The notes: generated by a model not told the origin, from the sequence alone. DNA of 64,000 bases from a virus (IMGVR_UViG_3300024346_000018:43725-107724), one strand, 5' to 3'. Shown: positions 37,301 through 46,280, numbered from the stretch's first letter. Made by a program: numbers and translations.

Positions 37301-38859
37301 AGTTCAGATAATAAATCTTTTTTAGGAATATTATTTAAAAAACTACTTGTCGCAGAAAAATCATTTGAAAATAAAGTACTACCAGAATTTATACCTCCAA
37401 TATAATCATCAAACTCATCATCTCCTTTACTATTGTAAAGTTTAACACCTAATGATTTTAAGGCATCATATACAATATCTTTTGAAATACCTTTTTCTAA
37501 ATTATTATCAGCATTATATAATTCATTAATTGATGTTATATAAATCCATATATTATCAAAATAATGACCAATCATATTAATAAAATTAAAATATGGTTGG
37601 TAATTTGCAGAATCAAACTTAATATACTCAGGTATTACATTATATAAATGATCTAAATTATTTTCATCATATAATTCAGCAGAACCAGTATATGAATTAT
37701 ACCAGTTTTTTGTTATTAATGAGCTAGTAGATAATAAAGTATAAGGTTTTACATTATTTGTTTTAGGCCAGGTATATGAACTTGATTCAAAATACATGTA
37801 ATTTTCAAATCCATCAAAATTTTTAGCGATTCCATCAATTTTTAATTTAATAGATGCTGTTTCTTCATTTTTTAGAATTGAATTTGATGCCAATAAAATA
37901 TTAATATCAGTATTATAATCTTCAATTTGTTTAACTTTATTGTAAAATATTTCTAAACGTTTTTTAGCTGAGCTAAAATGAATGAAATTTTCAAATGAAG
38001 TATAATCGATATTTAAATCATACGAATTATTATTCATATAATTTAATACTCGATGATATGAAGAACCAGTTAATGAAGATATTAATGAGCTATAGCTTTC
38101 ATATTTTGTAGCTACATTTTGTTTAATATCTAGATCTATATCAAAATTAGGACCTTTTAATTGTGGAGGTGGAGGTAATACTACAGATGAATCTAAATTA
38201 ACTGTAAATATATAAGGTTCAATTATTTCTTCACTAATCCAACCTAATGTTTTTTCTACTATATCTAGTGGAAGAGGATCGTATAATTTTAATAATAATG
38301 TAGGTGTTGCTGAATTAGGATCAACAGCAACATTTATTATTAAAAATTGAAAATTATTAGGAAAATTTAAAAGAAAATTAATTTGTTCAGTATTATTCTC
38401 TATGGATGAACCTAAATAATTACCCCAAGATACTAATTGTGGAGTTGAAAGAAACGTTGAATTAAATCTAATTTCAGTTCTATCTTCAGATATTTCATCT
38501 ATAAATAATATAGGAGTAGGACCTGATATTACTGATTTGTTAAAATTATATTGGGTAGTAAACTGACCAGATATATACCCAAGATCTTCTAAATCTTTAA
38601 CTGGGTTTATTTCAATTATAGGATATTCACCTTTTGGGGTAAGAGAGAAATCTGTAGGTAATTTATAATTTGAGTAATTATCTATTGAATATAATATTTC
38701 ACCTTGATCATCATATACTATATATTGTATATAATCTTCTTTAGCCCCAAATGTTTTATTTTGTAGAGATGTTGTTATTAAATTTAAATCTTCATTTTTT
38801 ATACGAGATAATCTTCGAATATTACTTACATCCCCTATAATTTTAATATTATCCGCCAT
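34375..38859 (-). CDS. Large baseplate/tail structural protein (1494 aa)
   Basis: Placed immediately downstream of gp25- and gp6-like genes, this is probably a baseplate wedge or tail-fibre-attachment protein, perhaps the positional equivalent of T4 gp7 or gp10. I see no clear homology by eye. The N-terminus (MADNIKIIGDVSNIRRLSRI) is followed by an alternating helical/beta region up to about 560 with an LLSELYKRIYHNIPLLSKTRGTKAG-like helix. Beta-rich modules with many Ser/Gly/Tyr turns run to the C-terminus NSGGGF. It overlaps its upstream neighbour by one base. Confidence 0.65.
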   Translation of the reverse strand: MADNIKIIGDVSNIRRLSRIKNEDLNLITTSLQNKTFGAKEDYIQYIVYDDQGEILYSIDNYSNYKLPTDFSLTPKGEYPIIEINPVKDLEDLGYISGQFTTQYNFNKSVISGPTPILFIDEISEDRTEIRFNSTFLSTPQLVSWGNYLGSSIENNTEQINFLLNFPNNFQFLIINVAVDPNSATPTLLLKLYDPLPLDIVEKTLGWISEEIIEPYIFTVNLDSSVVLPPPPQLKGPNFDIDLDIKQNVATKYESYSSLISSLTGSSYHRVLNYMNNNSYDLNIDYTSFENFIHFSSAKKRLEIFYNKVKQIEDYNTDINILLASNSILKNEETASIKLKIDGIAKNFDGFENYMYFESSSYTWPKTNNVKPYTLLSTSSLITKNWYNSYTGSAELYDENNLDHLYNVIPEYIKFDSANYQPYFNFINMIGHYFDNIWIYITSINELYNADNNLEKGISKDIVYDALKSLGVKLYNSKGDDEFDDYIGGINSGSTLFSNDFSATSSFLNNIPKKDLLSELYKRIYHNIPLLSKTRGTKAGLQNLITTFGITSSIFEPKEFGGDFKYDRLKGHNHLAGKIHLINNQITGSVLSPFISLQQPVTSSALVQSTDLHFIDLSFSPQHAQNDLISASIARTHTTFSVDDYIGDPRYMYTDSYTELDLENRDHIIVSGSIPYRLDYKGFFELVKYFDNSLFKMLKDFVPARTNPIIGISIKSPVLERNKVKSYKPKVTTEFIHEGIYEAPTISEVKDYNYDILTGNKSEFYTGEFTGSYANINYHFESTNPNPYLFPSKSININEFNHTDFNVTLNNISSSITSKNRLKLEDVYVTSKVLKSGVEFTSSAELQDSYNSLLGHQRSRYEGTKLSSLTYNNYSSASATYSGDSSYGKTAAIDKNTRKIGLFTQIVSNPYFGIPKRNNVVLKYLVDAEGNLTELNKKNKHWEEVQNIFKAGTTATVALFDNQKYSNQKATDGVKNIYNSGYSYSPILYSSGSDSRLYFNYTGDSLSKLFKVSTKGGAIINALPVVYPITSGKIFDLFSVNTDILDDKYQEGNAYLTSATNTFTTYSIAESGQQLFTANFSVKVTFGSVDQSGSFTFNINKVGSGPLTNGSKTLAFTSSYKGEVDVQNLPTTTTQFWCTLTGPGDGQTLNTPYETKIFRPGETTPYEILPAGTKFRSITIAPFVYPYGPGGAYILQGSRQVWVRNTTSGENFYDGIGSIAYSNLGSSSPPIYDVPSYTNQYRKFYFNFNNLLTQTQEFNVETLYGELALNDKIAFEFITGSGGFNTNGFVAEVLPGGTLTNSLATNQTGLNPYATSSLTQFVSGSSNNNTIILSSELSYFQNYQFVPSGSNIIKNSLYDSFGLKNGDINFVFSPKPGDIVILYYGGNGNFVESNIASITKVGGKLNITLTTTLPSALRIPVYSSTTLDKFLILSKTNDENNIILSFIKPDNETSLGLIIPNDIHPDVLDNIDAITKELKQKLIDLGSINSGGGF

Positions 38860-39194
38860 TATTTTTTATTTATACTTCCTAAAGATTTATTAGCTTCTAA
38901 TAATTCTTGTTTTAATAATGTTATTTCATCCAATAGAGCTTGAATATTCGATTCTTCATTAATTTTTACACCTAAATATTCAGCAGTTCTATTTAATATA
39001 AATCTGTGAGATTGAACATCACCTTCAGGGGATATTTGGTAGAATAAATCATCATACAATATAAAAAATTCATCAATTGTAAGTGACGTATCACTATCTG
39101 TTGATGGTTTTAATAATTGTGTAAATCTAGTATCAACTAATTTTTCAAAATCATCTCTTGAAAAAGTACTAGAGTTAAATGATATATTAGCCAT
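38859..39194 (-). CDS. Small helical tail-block protein
   Basis: The 111-residue protein has a C-terminal coiled coil (NIQALLDEITLLKQELLEANKSL) and a segment EFFILYDDLFYQISPEGD (about 48-64). Start and stop codons overlap both neighbours, so stoichiometric expression with the baseplate proteins is likely. No family is recognised. Confidence 0.6.
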   Translation of the reverse strand: MANISFNSSTFSRDDFEKLVDTRFTQLLKPSTDSDTSLTIDEFFILYDDLFYQISPEGDVQSHRFILNRTAEYLGVKINEESNIQALLDEITLLKQELLEANKSLGSINKK

Positions 39195-40270
39195 TACCTT
39201 ATAACTTTAAAATAATTATTATCTTCTAATATTATTGTACTTCCACTTATTATTGATTTGATTAATATTTGATAATATCTTTCAGGTTGTAAACCATTCA
39301 TATATAAATCAAAATAATTACCAGTTGAATCTGCTGATAGTTTAGTGAAAGTAGTGTCAAAATCAATTACAAATTCTTCAGTTTTAATATCTTTTACCGC
39401 ATAGTATGATGATGTAGGTAATAATTTAGAATTTAAATATAATGAAGAAGTCTGAAATGTTCTAGTAGGGAATCTATCTCTTGTATTTACTCTAAAACGA
39501 TTAACTGAATCTTCCTGGTATTCTTTTTTATTATTAGATATAGATATTATTATATTATCAGATTGAACTGTTGTTAATGAACCCGTGGAGTAAGAGAAAT
39601 CATTCCATCTAAATTCTAAACATGGAGGATATATAGTATGAGTATCTGTTGAAAAATATTTAGTTTCAAACGATGACCCTGTATTAAATTCTAAAGAAGA
39701 AGAATGTTTAATTATAAATCCATTTTGATAAAAACTAGAACTAATAACATTAGTTACATCTAATTCTATATCTTTACTTGAAGCATAGTTAAAAGATTGA
39801 GTTGAAATTAAATTACTTCCGGTCCACCAACTTCCACCTCCAATATTATCTCCATTATATGAACTGGTAGTAGCAGTAGTATTTAGACTAAATGAACTTC
39901 CACTTAAAATATCTCTGTACTTCCAGCTAACTCCTTCAGTAGTAGAAGGAACATTAGCAGCACGACCAACTCCCATATTCCAAGAACCTGATATTGGATG
40001 ACAATATAAAGTATAATCTAATGGAATTTCAGAAGCGTTTGCTAAATATAATTTTAAATATGCTTTATAATTTGATAAAGCTATTTTATTAGTTAATAAA
40101 TCAGATATTTCAGTGTTTGAGAATGCTAATAATGCTCTAGAAACTTCACCAGCATCTTCTATAGATTTATACAAACTTATATCTAATATTTCATCTAATC
40201 CTGCATTTTTAGTAGGATAGTATGAATATATAGAAGAATCTTTAGTGGGAAATAATTTATATACTGCCAT
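39194..40270 (-). CDS. Tail structural protein with DNRLRE-like N-terminal fold
   Basis: The 358-residue protein begins MAVYKLFPTKDSSIYSYYPT and continues NAGLDEILDISLY...SRALLAFSNTEI. This pattern resembles DNRLRE/CBM-type beta sandwiches that bind carbohydrate or support adhesion. The remainder is beta-rich with aromatic and Ser residues (GGSWWTGSNLISTQSFNY). It lies between gp6-like and the giant 34375-38859 protein, so a baseplate-periphery role is inferred. Confidence 0.6.
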   Translation of the reverse strand: MAVYKLFPTKDSSIYSYYPTKNAGLDEILDISLYKSIEDAGEVSRALLAFSNTEISDLLTNKIALSNYKAYLKLYLANASEIPLDYTLYCHPISGSWNMGVGRAANVPSTTEGVSWKYRDILSGSSFSLNTTATTSSYNGDNIGGGSWWTGSNLISTQSFNYASSKDIELDVTNVISSSFYQNGFIIKHSSSLEFNTGSSFETKYFSTDTHTIYPPCLEFRWNDFSYSTGSLTTVQSDNIIISISNNKKEYQEDSVNRFRVNTRDRFPTRTFQTSSLYLNSKLLPTSSYYAVKDIKTEEFVIDFDTTFTKLSADSTGNYFDLYMNGLQPERYYQILIKSIISGSTIILEDNNYFKVIR

Positions 40271-40272
40271 TA

Positions 40273-42078
40273 TTAATTAGTAATTATTCTACCGTTTATA
40301 TCATTGTCTGGAAAGCGAACTTCAAATATACTAGGATCTATTGAGGGATATAAAATACCATTTCTAGTAGCTGCATGGATATCATACCCATATGGAGAAT
40401 AATCCCCTCCATTTTTATTTATTATTTCTACTTTATGTACGGATCTAACACCAGGTACTTTTAAAAGAAGCGCATTAATCTCAGATAATATAATAGGTTG
40501 ATTTATTTGCCACGAATCTATATTAAAATAATCTCTTACTTGAGATATGCAATTAGCTAATAACTCCCTATTATTGTAACTTGGGTCTGAGTTTATTTCA
40601 AAATTAATAGCTAAATTAATATAAAATGCATTTTTAATATGAATAGAATCTGTTATCATTCTATATTCATTTAAATATGTTTTTAAATTATTTTTTAATG
40701 TATCATTTGCAGATACTAATCTTTTATCTATATTATAAGCTAAGACAAATAAATCTAAACTTAAAGGATTTTCACTAAGTAAATTACCAGTATTATTATA
40801 TGTTTCTTGTGTTATATAAGCTTTAGCTATATTGCCGTATTTTGAGGGTAAACTTAAAGTCCTAACAATATAATCTTCTTTAGTTACTGCTCTATTTTGG
40901 GAAGTGTATGAATTTAATGTATTTAAACGAATTTCTTCAATTGTATCTCCTCCTCTACCTCCAGTAGCTGGCTCCGGATTGCTAACTAATAAATTACTAA
41001 TAATTGAGTTTCTTAATTCGGTATTTAATGGATTATATTTAAACCAACTAGATGCGTTTGTAGTATCTAAAGAAGTTAATGTATTAGCAGCTACATTAGC
41101 TTGTAATCCACCTCCAACAAGATATTTAATATGTAAATCACCTGATGGAGCTATACCATAATTTTTAGTAAAAAATGTTGATGCTTTATTGTAATTATCT
41201 ATATTATCAGACACACTAGATATTAATCCTAAATTAATATTATCTAAATTAGGAATTATTTCTGTATCTAATTTAGTAGATACCCCTGCACCAAATTGAA
41301 GTTCAATTGATCCTGTAGATTTAACTCTAGTAACAAAACGTTTAGGTACTCTTTTAATTTTAAGTAAATAATCAATTTCTGAAGATCCTGAAATTGCATT
41401 ATTTATAGGTTCAAAGATAGTTTCTTGTGCTAAATATGGTACTTCATACCATTTATCTCCATCACTTCCTGTAACTTCTAAAATTTGGATTAAATTACTA
41501 TCTTGAATTGTAGTAGAAGTAAATTTAGAATTAGGAGGAATATTAGCAGTAGTTGTTTTTACTTCAGCAGATATTACACTAATTGATTTTTTTACAATAA
41601 AAAAATCTTCATTATAGTATGATATATTTGCTGATGCCGTTGATGAAAAATCAACATCATCTGTTGTAATAAATGGAGAAAAATCAACATTACTACGTAC
41701 TAAAGTATTTGAGGGAATTACTAGAGAGTAACTCATATCAATAACTCCATTATTTGAGGGCATTAATTGATATACATCTATTTTAGTAGTAGCGGCATAT
41801 GATAATTTTGGACGATATCCAAATGAATATGCTAAATTATATAAACTTTCTCTCTCTTTAGCTAAATTTAAAAAGTTTTCTTGAATTTGAGCATCAATAT
41901 AAAATGATGAAACATCACCAACATATGATGCCATTTCAATAAACATATTTCCCGGAGATGCTTCTGAAAAATCATTATAAGTATCTGGAAAATATGTTTT
42001 AGCAAATTCATTAAGTGATGTTTTAAAATCACTAAATGTTTTATTAACATATTTTATATCTTTGGTATTGTTCGCCAT
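40273..42078 (-). CDS. 6: Baseplate wedge protein gp6 (baseplate J family)
   Basis: The 601-residue protein carries the conserved opening of T4 gp6-like proteins: FSDFKTSLNEFAKTYFPDTY (about 16-35), SEASPGNMFIEMASYVGD (about 38-55) and an IDAQIQENFL...NLAYSFGYRPKL stretch. The middle contains GGRGGDTIEEIRLNTLNSYTSQNRAVTKEDY (about 372-402), typical of baseplate J proteins. gp6 dimers form the inner ring of the baseplate. The downstream partner gp25 touches its start, which is the expected pairing. Confidence 0.85.
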   Translation of the reverse strand: MANNTKDIKYVNKTFSDFKTSLNEFAKTYFPDTYNDFSEASPGNMFIEMASYVGDVSSFYIDAQIQENFLNLAKERESLYNLAYSFGYRPKLSYAATTKIDVYQLMPSNNGVIDMSYSLVIPSNTLVRSNVDFSPFITTDDVDFSSTASANISYYNEDFFIVKKSISVISAEVKTTTANIPPNSKFTSTTIQDSNLIQILEVTGSDGDKWYEVPYLAQETIFEPINNAISGSSEIDYLLKIKRVPKRFVTRVKSTGSIELQFGAGVSTKLDTEIIPNLDNINLGLISSVSDNIDNYNKASTFFTKNYGIAPSGDLHIKYLVGGGLQANVAANTLTSLDTTNASSWFKYNPLNTELRNSIISNLLVSNPEPATGGRGGDTIEEIRLNTLNSYTSQNRAVTKEDYIVRTLSLPSKYGNIAKAYITQETYNNTGNLLSENPLSLDLFVLAYNIDKRLVSANDTLKNNLKTYLNEYRMITDSIHIKNAFYINLAINFEINSDPSYNNRELLANCISQVRDYFNIDSWQINQPIILSEINALLLKVPGVRSVHKVEIINKNGGDYSPYGYDIHAATRNGILYPSIDPSIFEVRFPDNDINGRIITN

Positions 42079-42497
42079 TATCGTATTGTACTAAAATCTA
42101 TATAAATTTGGTCTTTATTCCCTGAAATTTTTAATTTATATGAAACCATCGCTGTTATACTATTTCCTTCTGTATTTGGAATTATATCCATACTAGTAAC
42201 TATTATATCAGGTATAAAAGTATTAATACTCATTAATATATTATCTTTGATACTATTAGTTAAAGTATCAGTTAAAGGTTCAAATAATAATCTTTTTAAA
42301 TCAGAGCCAAAATTTGGATTAAAAATTCTTTCTCCTTTACTTGTTAGTAAAAGATTAATTAGATTTGATTTTATTTGTGATTGAGTTGATAATGTACTTT
42401 TAAATACTCCACCTCCATTAAAGGGAATTGAAATTCCTATAGCTCTACTTTTTTGCAAATCTAATGGATCAACTCGTACTATTTGAGGAATTGGCAT
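42078..42497 (-). CDS. 25: Baseplate wedge protein gp25 (GPW/gp25 family)
   Basis: The 139-residue protein shows the family hallmark KGERIFNPNFGSDLKRLLFE (about 54-73) and a following LTDTLTNSIKDNILMSI helix. gp25 joins gp6 in the baseplate wedge core and contacts the sheath. Length fits the family (about 130). Its stop overlaps the gp6-like start by one base. Confidence 0.9.
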   Translation of the reverse strand: MPIPQIVRVDPLDLQKSRAIGISIPFNGGGVFKSTLSTQSQIKSNLINLLLTSKGERIFNPNFGSDLKRLLFEPLTDTLTNSIKDNILMSINTFIPDIIVTSMDIIPNTEGNSITAMVSYKLKISGNKDQIYIDFSTIR

Positions 42498-42499
42498 AG

Positions 42500-42808
42500 T
42501 TATTCGTTATATTGTCTCATTGCAGCTAAATCTTGGGAAGTCATATTAGCAGCGGTTTCAGCTATAATATCCAAATATGGGTTACCTGATGGGGGAACTT
42601 TAGATTTAGAATTTATTTGTTGAGATGGGGGAGTTAATCCCATACTAGCAGCTAAATTTTGTCTATAGGCTACCATATCTACATCCTGAGTTGTGAAACT
42701 CATAGTTCTATTTTCTTGTATTGGAGTAGGATTAGTTTGTGATAGTTCTTCTCTTAGAACCTCACGAACAGCTTCTTTAATAAGTTTTTTAAATACGTCT
42801 ACTTTCAT
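42500..42808 (-). CDS. Small protein with CTS-like N-terminus
   Basis: The 102-residue protein opens MKVDVFKKLIKEAVREVLRE, a strong match to the shared amphipathic leader, and has a Pro/Ser/Gln-rich body without a recognisable fold. A class B element lies only 4 bases before the start, so the mRNA would be nearly leaderless. It sits between baseplate genes, far from the head cluster, so its leader may serve another purpose. Confidence 0.55.
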   Translation of the reverse strand: MKVDVFKKLIKEAVREVLREELSQTNPTPIQENRTMSFTTQDVDMVAYRQNLAASMGLTPPSQQINSKSKVPPSGNPYLDIIAETAANMTSQDLAAMRQYNE

Positions 42809-42811
42809 GAT

Positions 42812-42820
42812 TATAAATAT
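42812..42820 (-). promoter_or_regulatory. Class B element abutting a start codon
   Basis: The coding strand reads TTAATATTTATAATC directly before the ATG at 42808. Confidence 0.35.
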
Positions 42821-43974
42821 TAAGCTACGAGACCCTTTTGGTCTATTTGCAATTTTAATTCTTCAACTAATACTGGTGGATTTAAAGTGAATGAAGGTTT
42901 TGTTTGTAGTACTTCATTTCCATCTTTATTAGTAGCAACAGCATATCTTCGTTTATTACCTTTTACAACAAATTTATCATCTTTTTCTTCTTTTATATAA
43001 AATTTAAAATCTTTATAATCATATCCGTTTAGATAACCTAAATCACTAGTTTTAAGTAAATCTTGAATTTCACTAGATGATAAATTTTCAATATTACTAT
43101 CTAATATATCACTTATATTTTGAAGTTTAGCTTTTATTTCTGCTAAGTTTTCTTCTAATTTTGATATTACTAGTAATAATATAGGAAGAAAAGGTAAAAT
43201 TTTAAATAATATTTTTTCTAATTTATTTATTAATCTAATAGTAGCTCCTGTTATTGCTAATGGAGGTAGAAAGGAAAGAGCAGTTACTAATAAAGTTAAT
43301 ACACCAGTAATAAGAGTTAAAATTTCAGCATATTTTCTTACTTCAGATAATCTTTTTTCATTTATTCCGATAATAATTAAAGCATTATTTCTTTTTACTT
43401 TAACAACATCTACATCTTGTTTAGTTTTAATATTCGCTATATCATTATTAACTTCAGTAACTATATCATCTAATTTAGAATTATTTAAAGATATAAATTC
43501 TAAAGCTAGACTAACAACAAAACTTAAAGTAGCAACTATATCAAGACTTTTTGCAGCAGTTTTTAATCTTTTAAAATAATTTTTCTTTTCGTTTGATTCT
43601 TCTTTTATTTCTTCTTTTTTATTATCTTCAACAATTACAATAATTTCTTTTTCTTCAGGAGGAAGAGGATCACTTAATTTTAATTGTTCATCTTGTAATT
43701 CATCCCATCGTTTTTGAAGATTTTCTAATTGTTTATCGGTAACTTTATATAGATTTTCAACTATTTTATTTTTAGTTTCCTCATCAAACTCTTGATTATT
43801 TTTTGTTTTATTATATTCTAAACCACGTTTGATTTTAATCTCACGCATCTCAATTTTAATTTGAGCTTGATTATATTCAATTTCAACACGTCGGGCCGCA
43901 CGCACAATAAAAGGTTTTCTTTTAACCTTTTTAGGTCTATCGGTTAAAGAAATTAGATTATCATTTTCAGCCAT
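42820..43974 (-). CDS. Coiled-coil protein with membrane-like segments (384 aa)
   Basis: The Lys/Glu-rich N-terminal 150 residues form a probable coiled coil. Hydrophobic stretches follow: VATLSFVVSLALEFISL (about 146-162), ILTLITGVLTLLVTALSFLPPLAITGA (about 214-240) and KILFKILPFLPILLLVIS (about 250-267). The C-terminus is again polar. This resembles a tape-measure-like or membrane-active tail protein in miniature, and it lies next to the hub protein. It is otherwise unassigned. Confidence 0.55.
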   Translation of the reverse strand: MAENDNLISLTDRPKKVKRKPFIVRAARRVEIEYNQAQIKIEMREIKIKRGLEYNKTKNNQEFDEETKNKIVENLYKVTDKQLENLQKRWDELQDEQLKLSDPLPPEEKEIIVIVEDNKKEEIKEESNEKKNYFKRLKTAAKSLDIVATLSFVVSLALEFISLNNSKLDDIVTEVNNDIANIKTKQDVDVVKVKRNNALIIIGINEKRLSEVRKYAEILTLITGVLTLLVTALSFLPPLAITGATIRLINKLEKILFKILPFLPILLLVISKLEENLAEIKAKLQNISDILDSNIENLSSSEIQDLLKTSDLGYLNGYDYKDFKFYIKEEKDDKFVVKGNKRRYAVATNKDGNEVLQTKPSFTLNPPVLVEELKLQIDQKGLVA

Positions 43975-43978
43975 AATT

Positions 43979-45142
43979 TTAATTAGCTACGAATACAGTT
44001 TTAGAATAAATTTTAATTAATCTCTTTCTCATTCCTTTTAATTTTCCTCTTAAAGTATCTGCTGAGGAGTTAATTATAGGATTAGATACACCTTCACCTT
44101 GAGTAGTATATAGTTTTATATCGGATGAAAATTCATTTAATGCTGATATAAGATCGGAAAGTAAAGTAAATGTTTGTTTACCTAATAATACAGGTTCTTT
44201 AGGAGTAGAATTTTCATTATTTCCTAAAAATATTTTTGGACTATTTAAAAATATACTTTCATCAGAATCAAGATGAATAGTTCTTTTTGCAGCTAATTCA
44301 ACGTTAGTATTAGCACATAATATTAATTCATCTGCTCTAGAATATAACGTTATACGATCAGATACTAATAATAATTGAGGACGTGTGTATACTGATGGTA
44401 CTATCGGGCCTGTTACTGGGTTAGATGAAATAAAACGAGAAGGATATAAAAATATTGATTGATTTGAAGTCATATAAATAGATGAATCATCTTTATTTAT
44501 ATCTTCTATATGTGGTTTACCATCATTATCTTTAGGATATTGATAACCATTTACTATTTTTATAATAGGATCACCTACATTTCCCGATGTACTCCATGTA
44601 TTATTTAATTCAGTATACTTTAATGTACTACTAAATCTAATCCCATGTCCCCACCTTCCACTAATAATTAAATCCCCTTCAAATGGATAAGAAGGTGACA
44701 CTTGTCGCTCTTCAATATATGAACCTAAAATAATAGTTCCATCTTCCCTAATATTATTAGTTGCTTCTGAATTATGGTGGGGGCTATTATATAAATTTAT
44801 AGGAGATAAATAATAATATCTATTTTGAATTTTTTGAAGTATAACTAATTCTTCTTGTTTAGGAAAAAATGTTATATATGGAAGTAAAGGTGATGCAGAT
44901 GTATCTTCATATTGAGATAATAATGCATTATTTATTTCTGATTTTTTAGGAGTTGGTTGATTCCAAGGAACATAATATATTTTACCTATACTACTCCAAT
45001 CAGAATACCCATAATCCTTATCATTTTTTACAATATGAAATACACGACCATATAATTCTTCAGAGTTAGAATTAAGATTTAAATTATTCGAATTGATATG
45101 TTGAGTTTGAGCTCCAGGATTAATCCTTACTACGGTCGACAT
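43979..45142 (-). CDS. Baseplate hub / central spike protein, gp5-like
   Basis: The 387-residue protein has an N-terminal OB-like region (LYGRVFHIVKNDKDYGYSDW, about 30-50, then a KIYYVPWNQP stretch) and a C-terminal beta-helix-like part (ELAAKRTIHLDSDESIFLNSPKIFLGN). That layout is the typical ending of gp5/VgrG-type spikes. No lysozyme domain is inserted, as in other marine T4-like phages. It overlaps the upstream gene by 23 bp. Confidence 0.55.
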   Translation of the reverse strand: MSTVVRINPGAQTQHINSNNLNLNSNSEELYGRVFHIVKNDKDYGYSDWSSIGKIYYVPWNQPTPKKSEINNALLSQYEDTSASPLLPYITFFPKQEELVILQKIQNRYYYLSPINLYNSPHHNSEATNNIREDGTIILGSYIEERQVSPSYPFEGDLIISGRWGHGIRFSSTLKYTELNNTWSTSGNVGDPIIKIVNGYQYPKDNDGKPHIEDINKDDSSIYMTSNQSIFLYPSRFISSNPVTGPIVPSVYTRPQLLLVSDRITLYSRADELILCANTNVELAAKRTIHLDSDESIFLNSPKIFLGNNENSTPKEPVLLGKQTFTLLSDLISALNEFSSDIKLYTTQGEGVSNPIINSSADTLRGKLKGMRKRLIKIYSKTVFVAN

Positions 45143-45494
45143 TACTTTCTATAGGTTTATTTACTTCGTTTCCAATTTTTTGTACTTCACCTCTTAACTG
45201 TTCTAATTCAGATTCACTTAAAAAGTCTCCATCTCCATTCCCTCCCGAATTAGCCATAGCACGCTGTACAATACCTGCCATTTTGATTAATGAATCATCA
45301 TTTTTAACAGACACGTCAAGATATTCTTTAATTAATGGAACAACCATTAAAGCCGACTGAGTGTCGGCTACTAAAGGTTTAAGACTTGTAATTAAATCTT
45401 TTATTTGTTTTTCCTTTTCTCGAGAATTATCGTATATATTTTTTAAAAGATCGGAAAACGATTTATTTCCAAATATTTTTTGTTCAAAATCCAT
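45120..45494 (-). CDS. Small tail-block protein, unknown (124 aa)
   Basis: Helical and charged, with a SFSDLLKNIYDNSREKEKQIKD segment and a Gly-rich turn (NSGGNGDGDFLSESELEQL). Its last 23 bases overlap the hub gene. A class B element lies 15 bases upstream, so it heads the hub-gp25-gp6 transcript. No family is recognised. Confidence 0.55.
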   Translation of the reverse strand: MDFEQKIFGNKSFSDLLKNIYDNSREKEKQIKDLITSLKPLVADTQSALMVVPLIKEYLDVSVKNDDSLIKMAGIVQRAMANSGGNGDGDFLSESELEQLRGEVQKIGNEVNKPIESNVDRSKD

Positions 45495-45508
45495 AATATT
45501 TATTTTAT

Positions 45509-45517
45509 TATAAATAT
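45509..45517 (-). promoter_or_regulatory. Class B promoter-like element heading the baseplate transcript
   Basis: The coding strand reads AAATATATTTATAATAAAAT, 15 bases before the 45120-45494 start. Confidence 0.5.
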
Positions 45518-45523
45518 ATTTTT

Positions 45524-46279
45524 TTAGATTTTTACAAATCCTGTTTCGTAATATTCATTATATAAATTATAATATACCTTTTTTAATACTTTTATTACTT
45601 TAGTTATTTGAAAGGTATCAACATCTATCATTTCACGAATATAAATGTAAATAGCTTTTTTATTAAATATTTCTAAATTTTCACGTTTACGAAACAATTC
45701 TAAAATTACATCCGCTGTTTTTTGATCTTGGGTTCTTGGAAAAAATTTTTCAAGATGAGCATCCATATAACGAACAAAATAAGAAATAAAATCATTTAAA
45801 TCAGCATCGTTATTTGATTCACGAACCAAATCTTCAACTATAATTTTATCTTCATCTACTTCTTCTAAAGTACCTTTACCTTTAATCTTTTTATAGTTTT
45901 TTTCGTTATATATAATTAAATAACGTTTAGCAATAGTACCAAAATAAGAATATGCTTTACCTTTAGATTGATCATATAAATGAAGTTTCTCTAAAAGAAA
46001 AGCTACTACCTCATGTTTTAACTCATTTATAGTATCAACATCAGTATAATAAAACTTAAATGTGTGAATTATATTTTCTGCTAATTTATGGAATGCGTAG
46101 TCAATACGTTGATCAAATATATGATTACGATTATCTTGATCTTTAGAGGCTAAATATTCTATAATTGCTTCTTCGGTATCTGAAGTAAAATATAAAATTG
46201 ATTTTTTAGGTTTACGTTTACGTATTGTTCCTTTTTTAGTTAAAAGTACCTCTTCTTCTGGAGGGGATATTAAATCCAT
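45524..46279 (-). CDS. 55: Late-transcription sigma factor, gp55-like
   Basis: The 251-residue protein resembles T4 gp55, the minimal sigma factor that directs host RNA polymerase to late promoters. Typical residues are IIHTFKFYYTDVDTINELKHE (about 94-114), HLYDQSKGKAYSYFGTIAKRYLI (about 123-145) and YNEKNYKK. These correspond to sigma region 2, which contacts the polymerase clamp and the -10 element. The N-terminal 40 residues are basic and probably disordered. It is placed directly upstream of the tail transcript. The ATATTTATAA elements before structural operons are candidate targets. Confidence 0.8.
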   Translation of the reverse strand: MDLISPPEEEVLLTKKGTIRKRKPKKSILYFTSDTEEAIIEYLASKDQDNRNHIFDQRIDYAFHKLAENIIHTFKFYYTDVDTINELKHEVVAFLLEKLHLYDQSKGKAYSYFGTIAKRYLIIYNEKNYKKIKGKGTLEEVDEDKIIVEDLVRESNNDADLNDFISYFVRYMDAHLEKFFPRTQDQKTADVILELFRKRENLEIFNKKAIYIYIREMIDVDTFQITKVIKVLKKVYYNLYNEYYETGFVKI

Positions 46280-46280
46280 A

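Noticed and set aside
5284-45517. T4 late promoters (TATAAATA) on the coding strand
   Set aside because: The TATAAATA string seen here is on the plus strand, while the genes are on the minus strand, where it reads TATTTATA. It is therefore not the T4 orientation and is reported as a different class B element.
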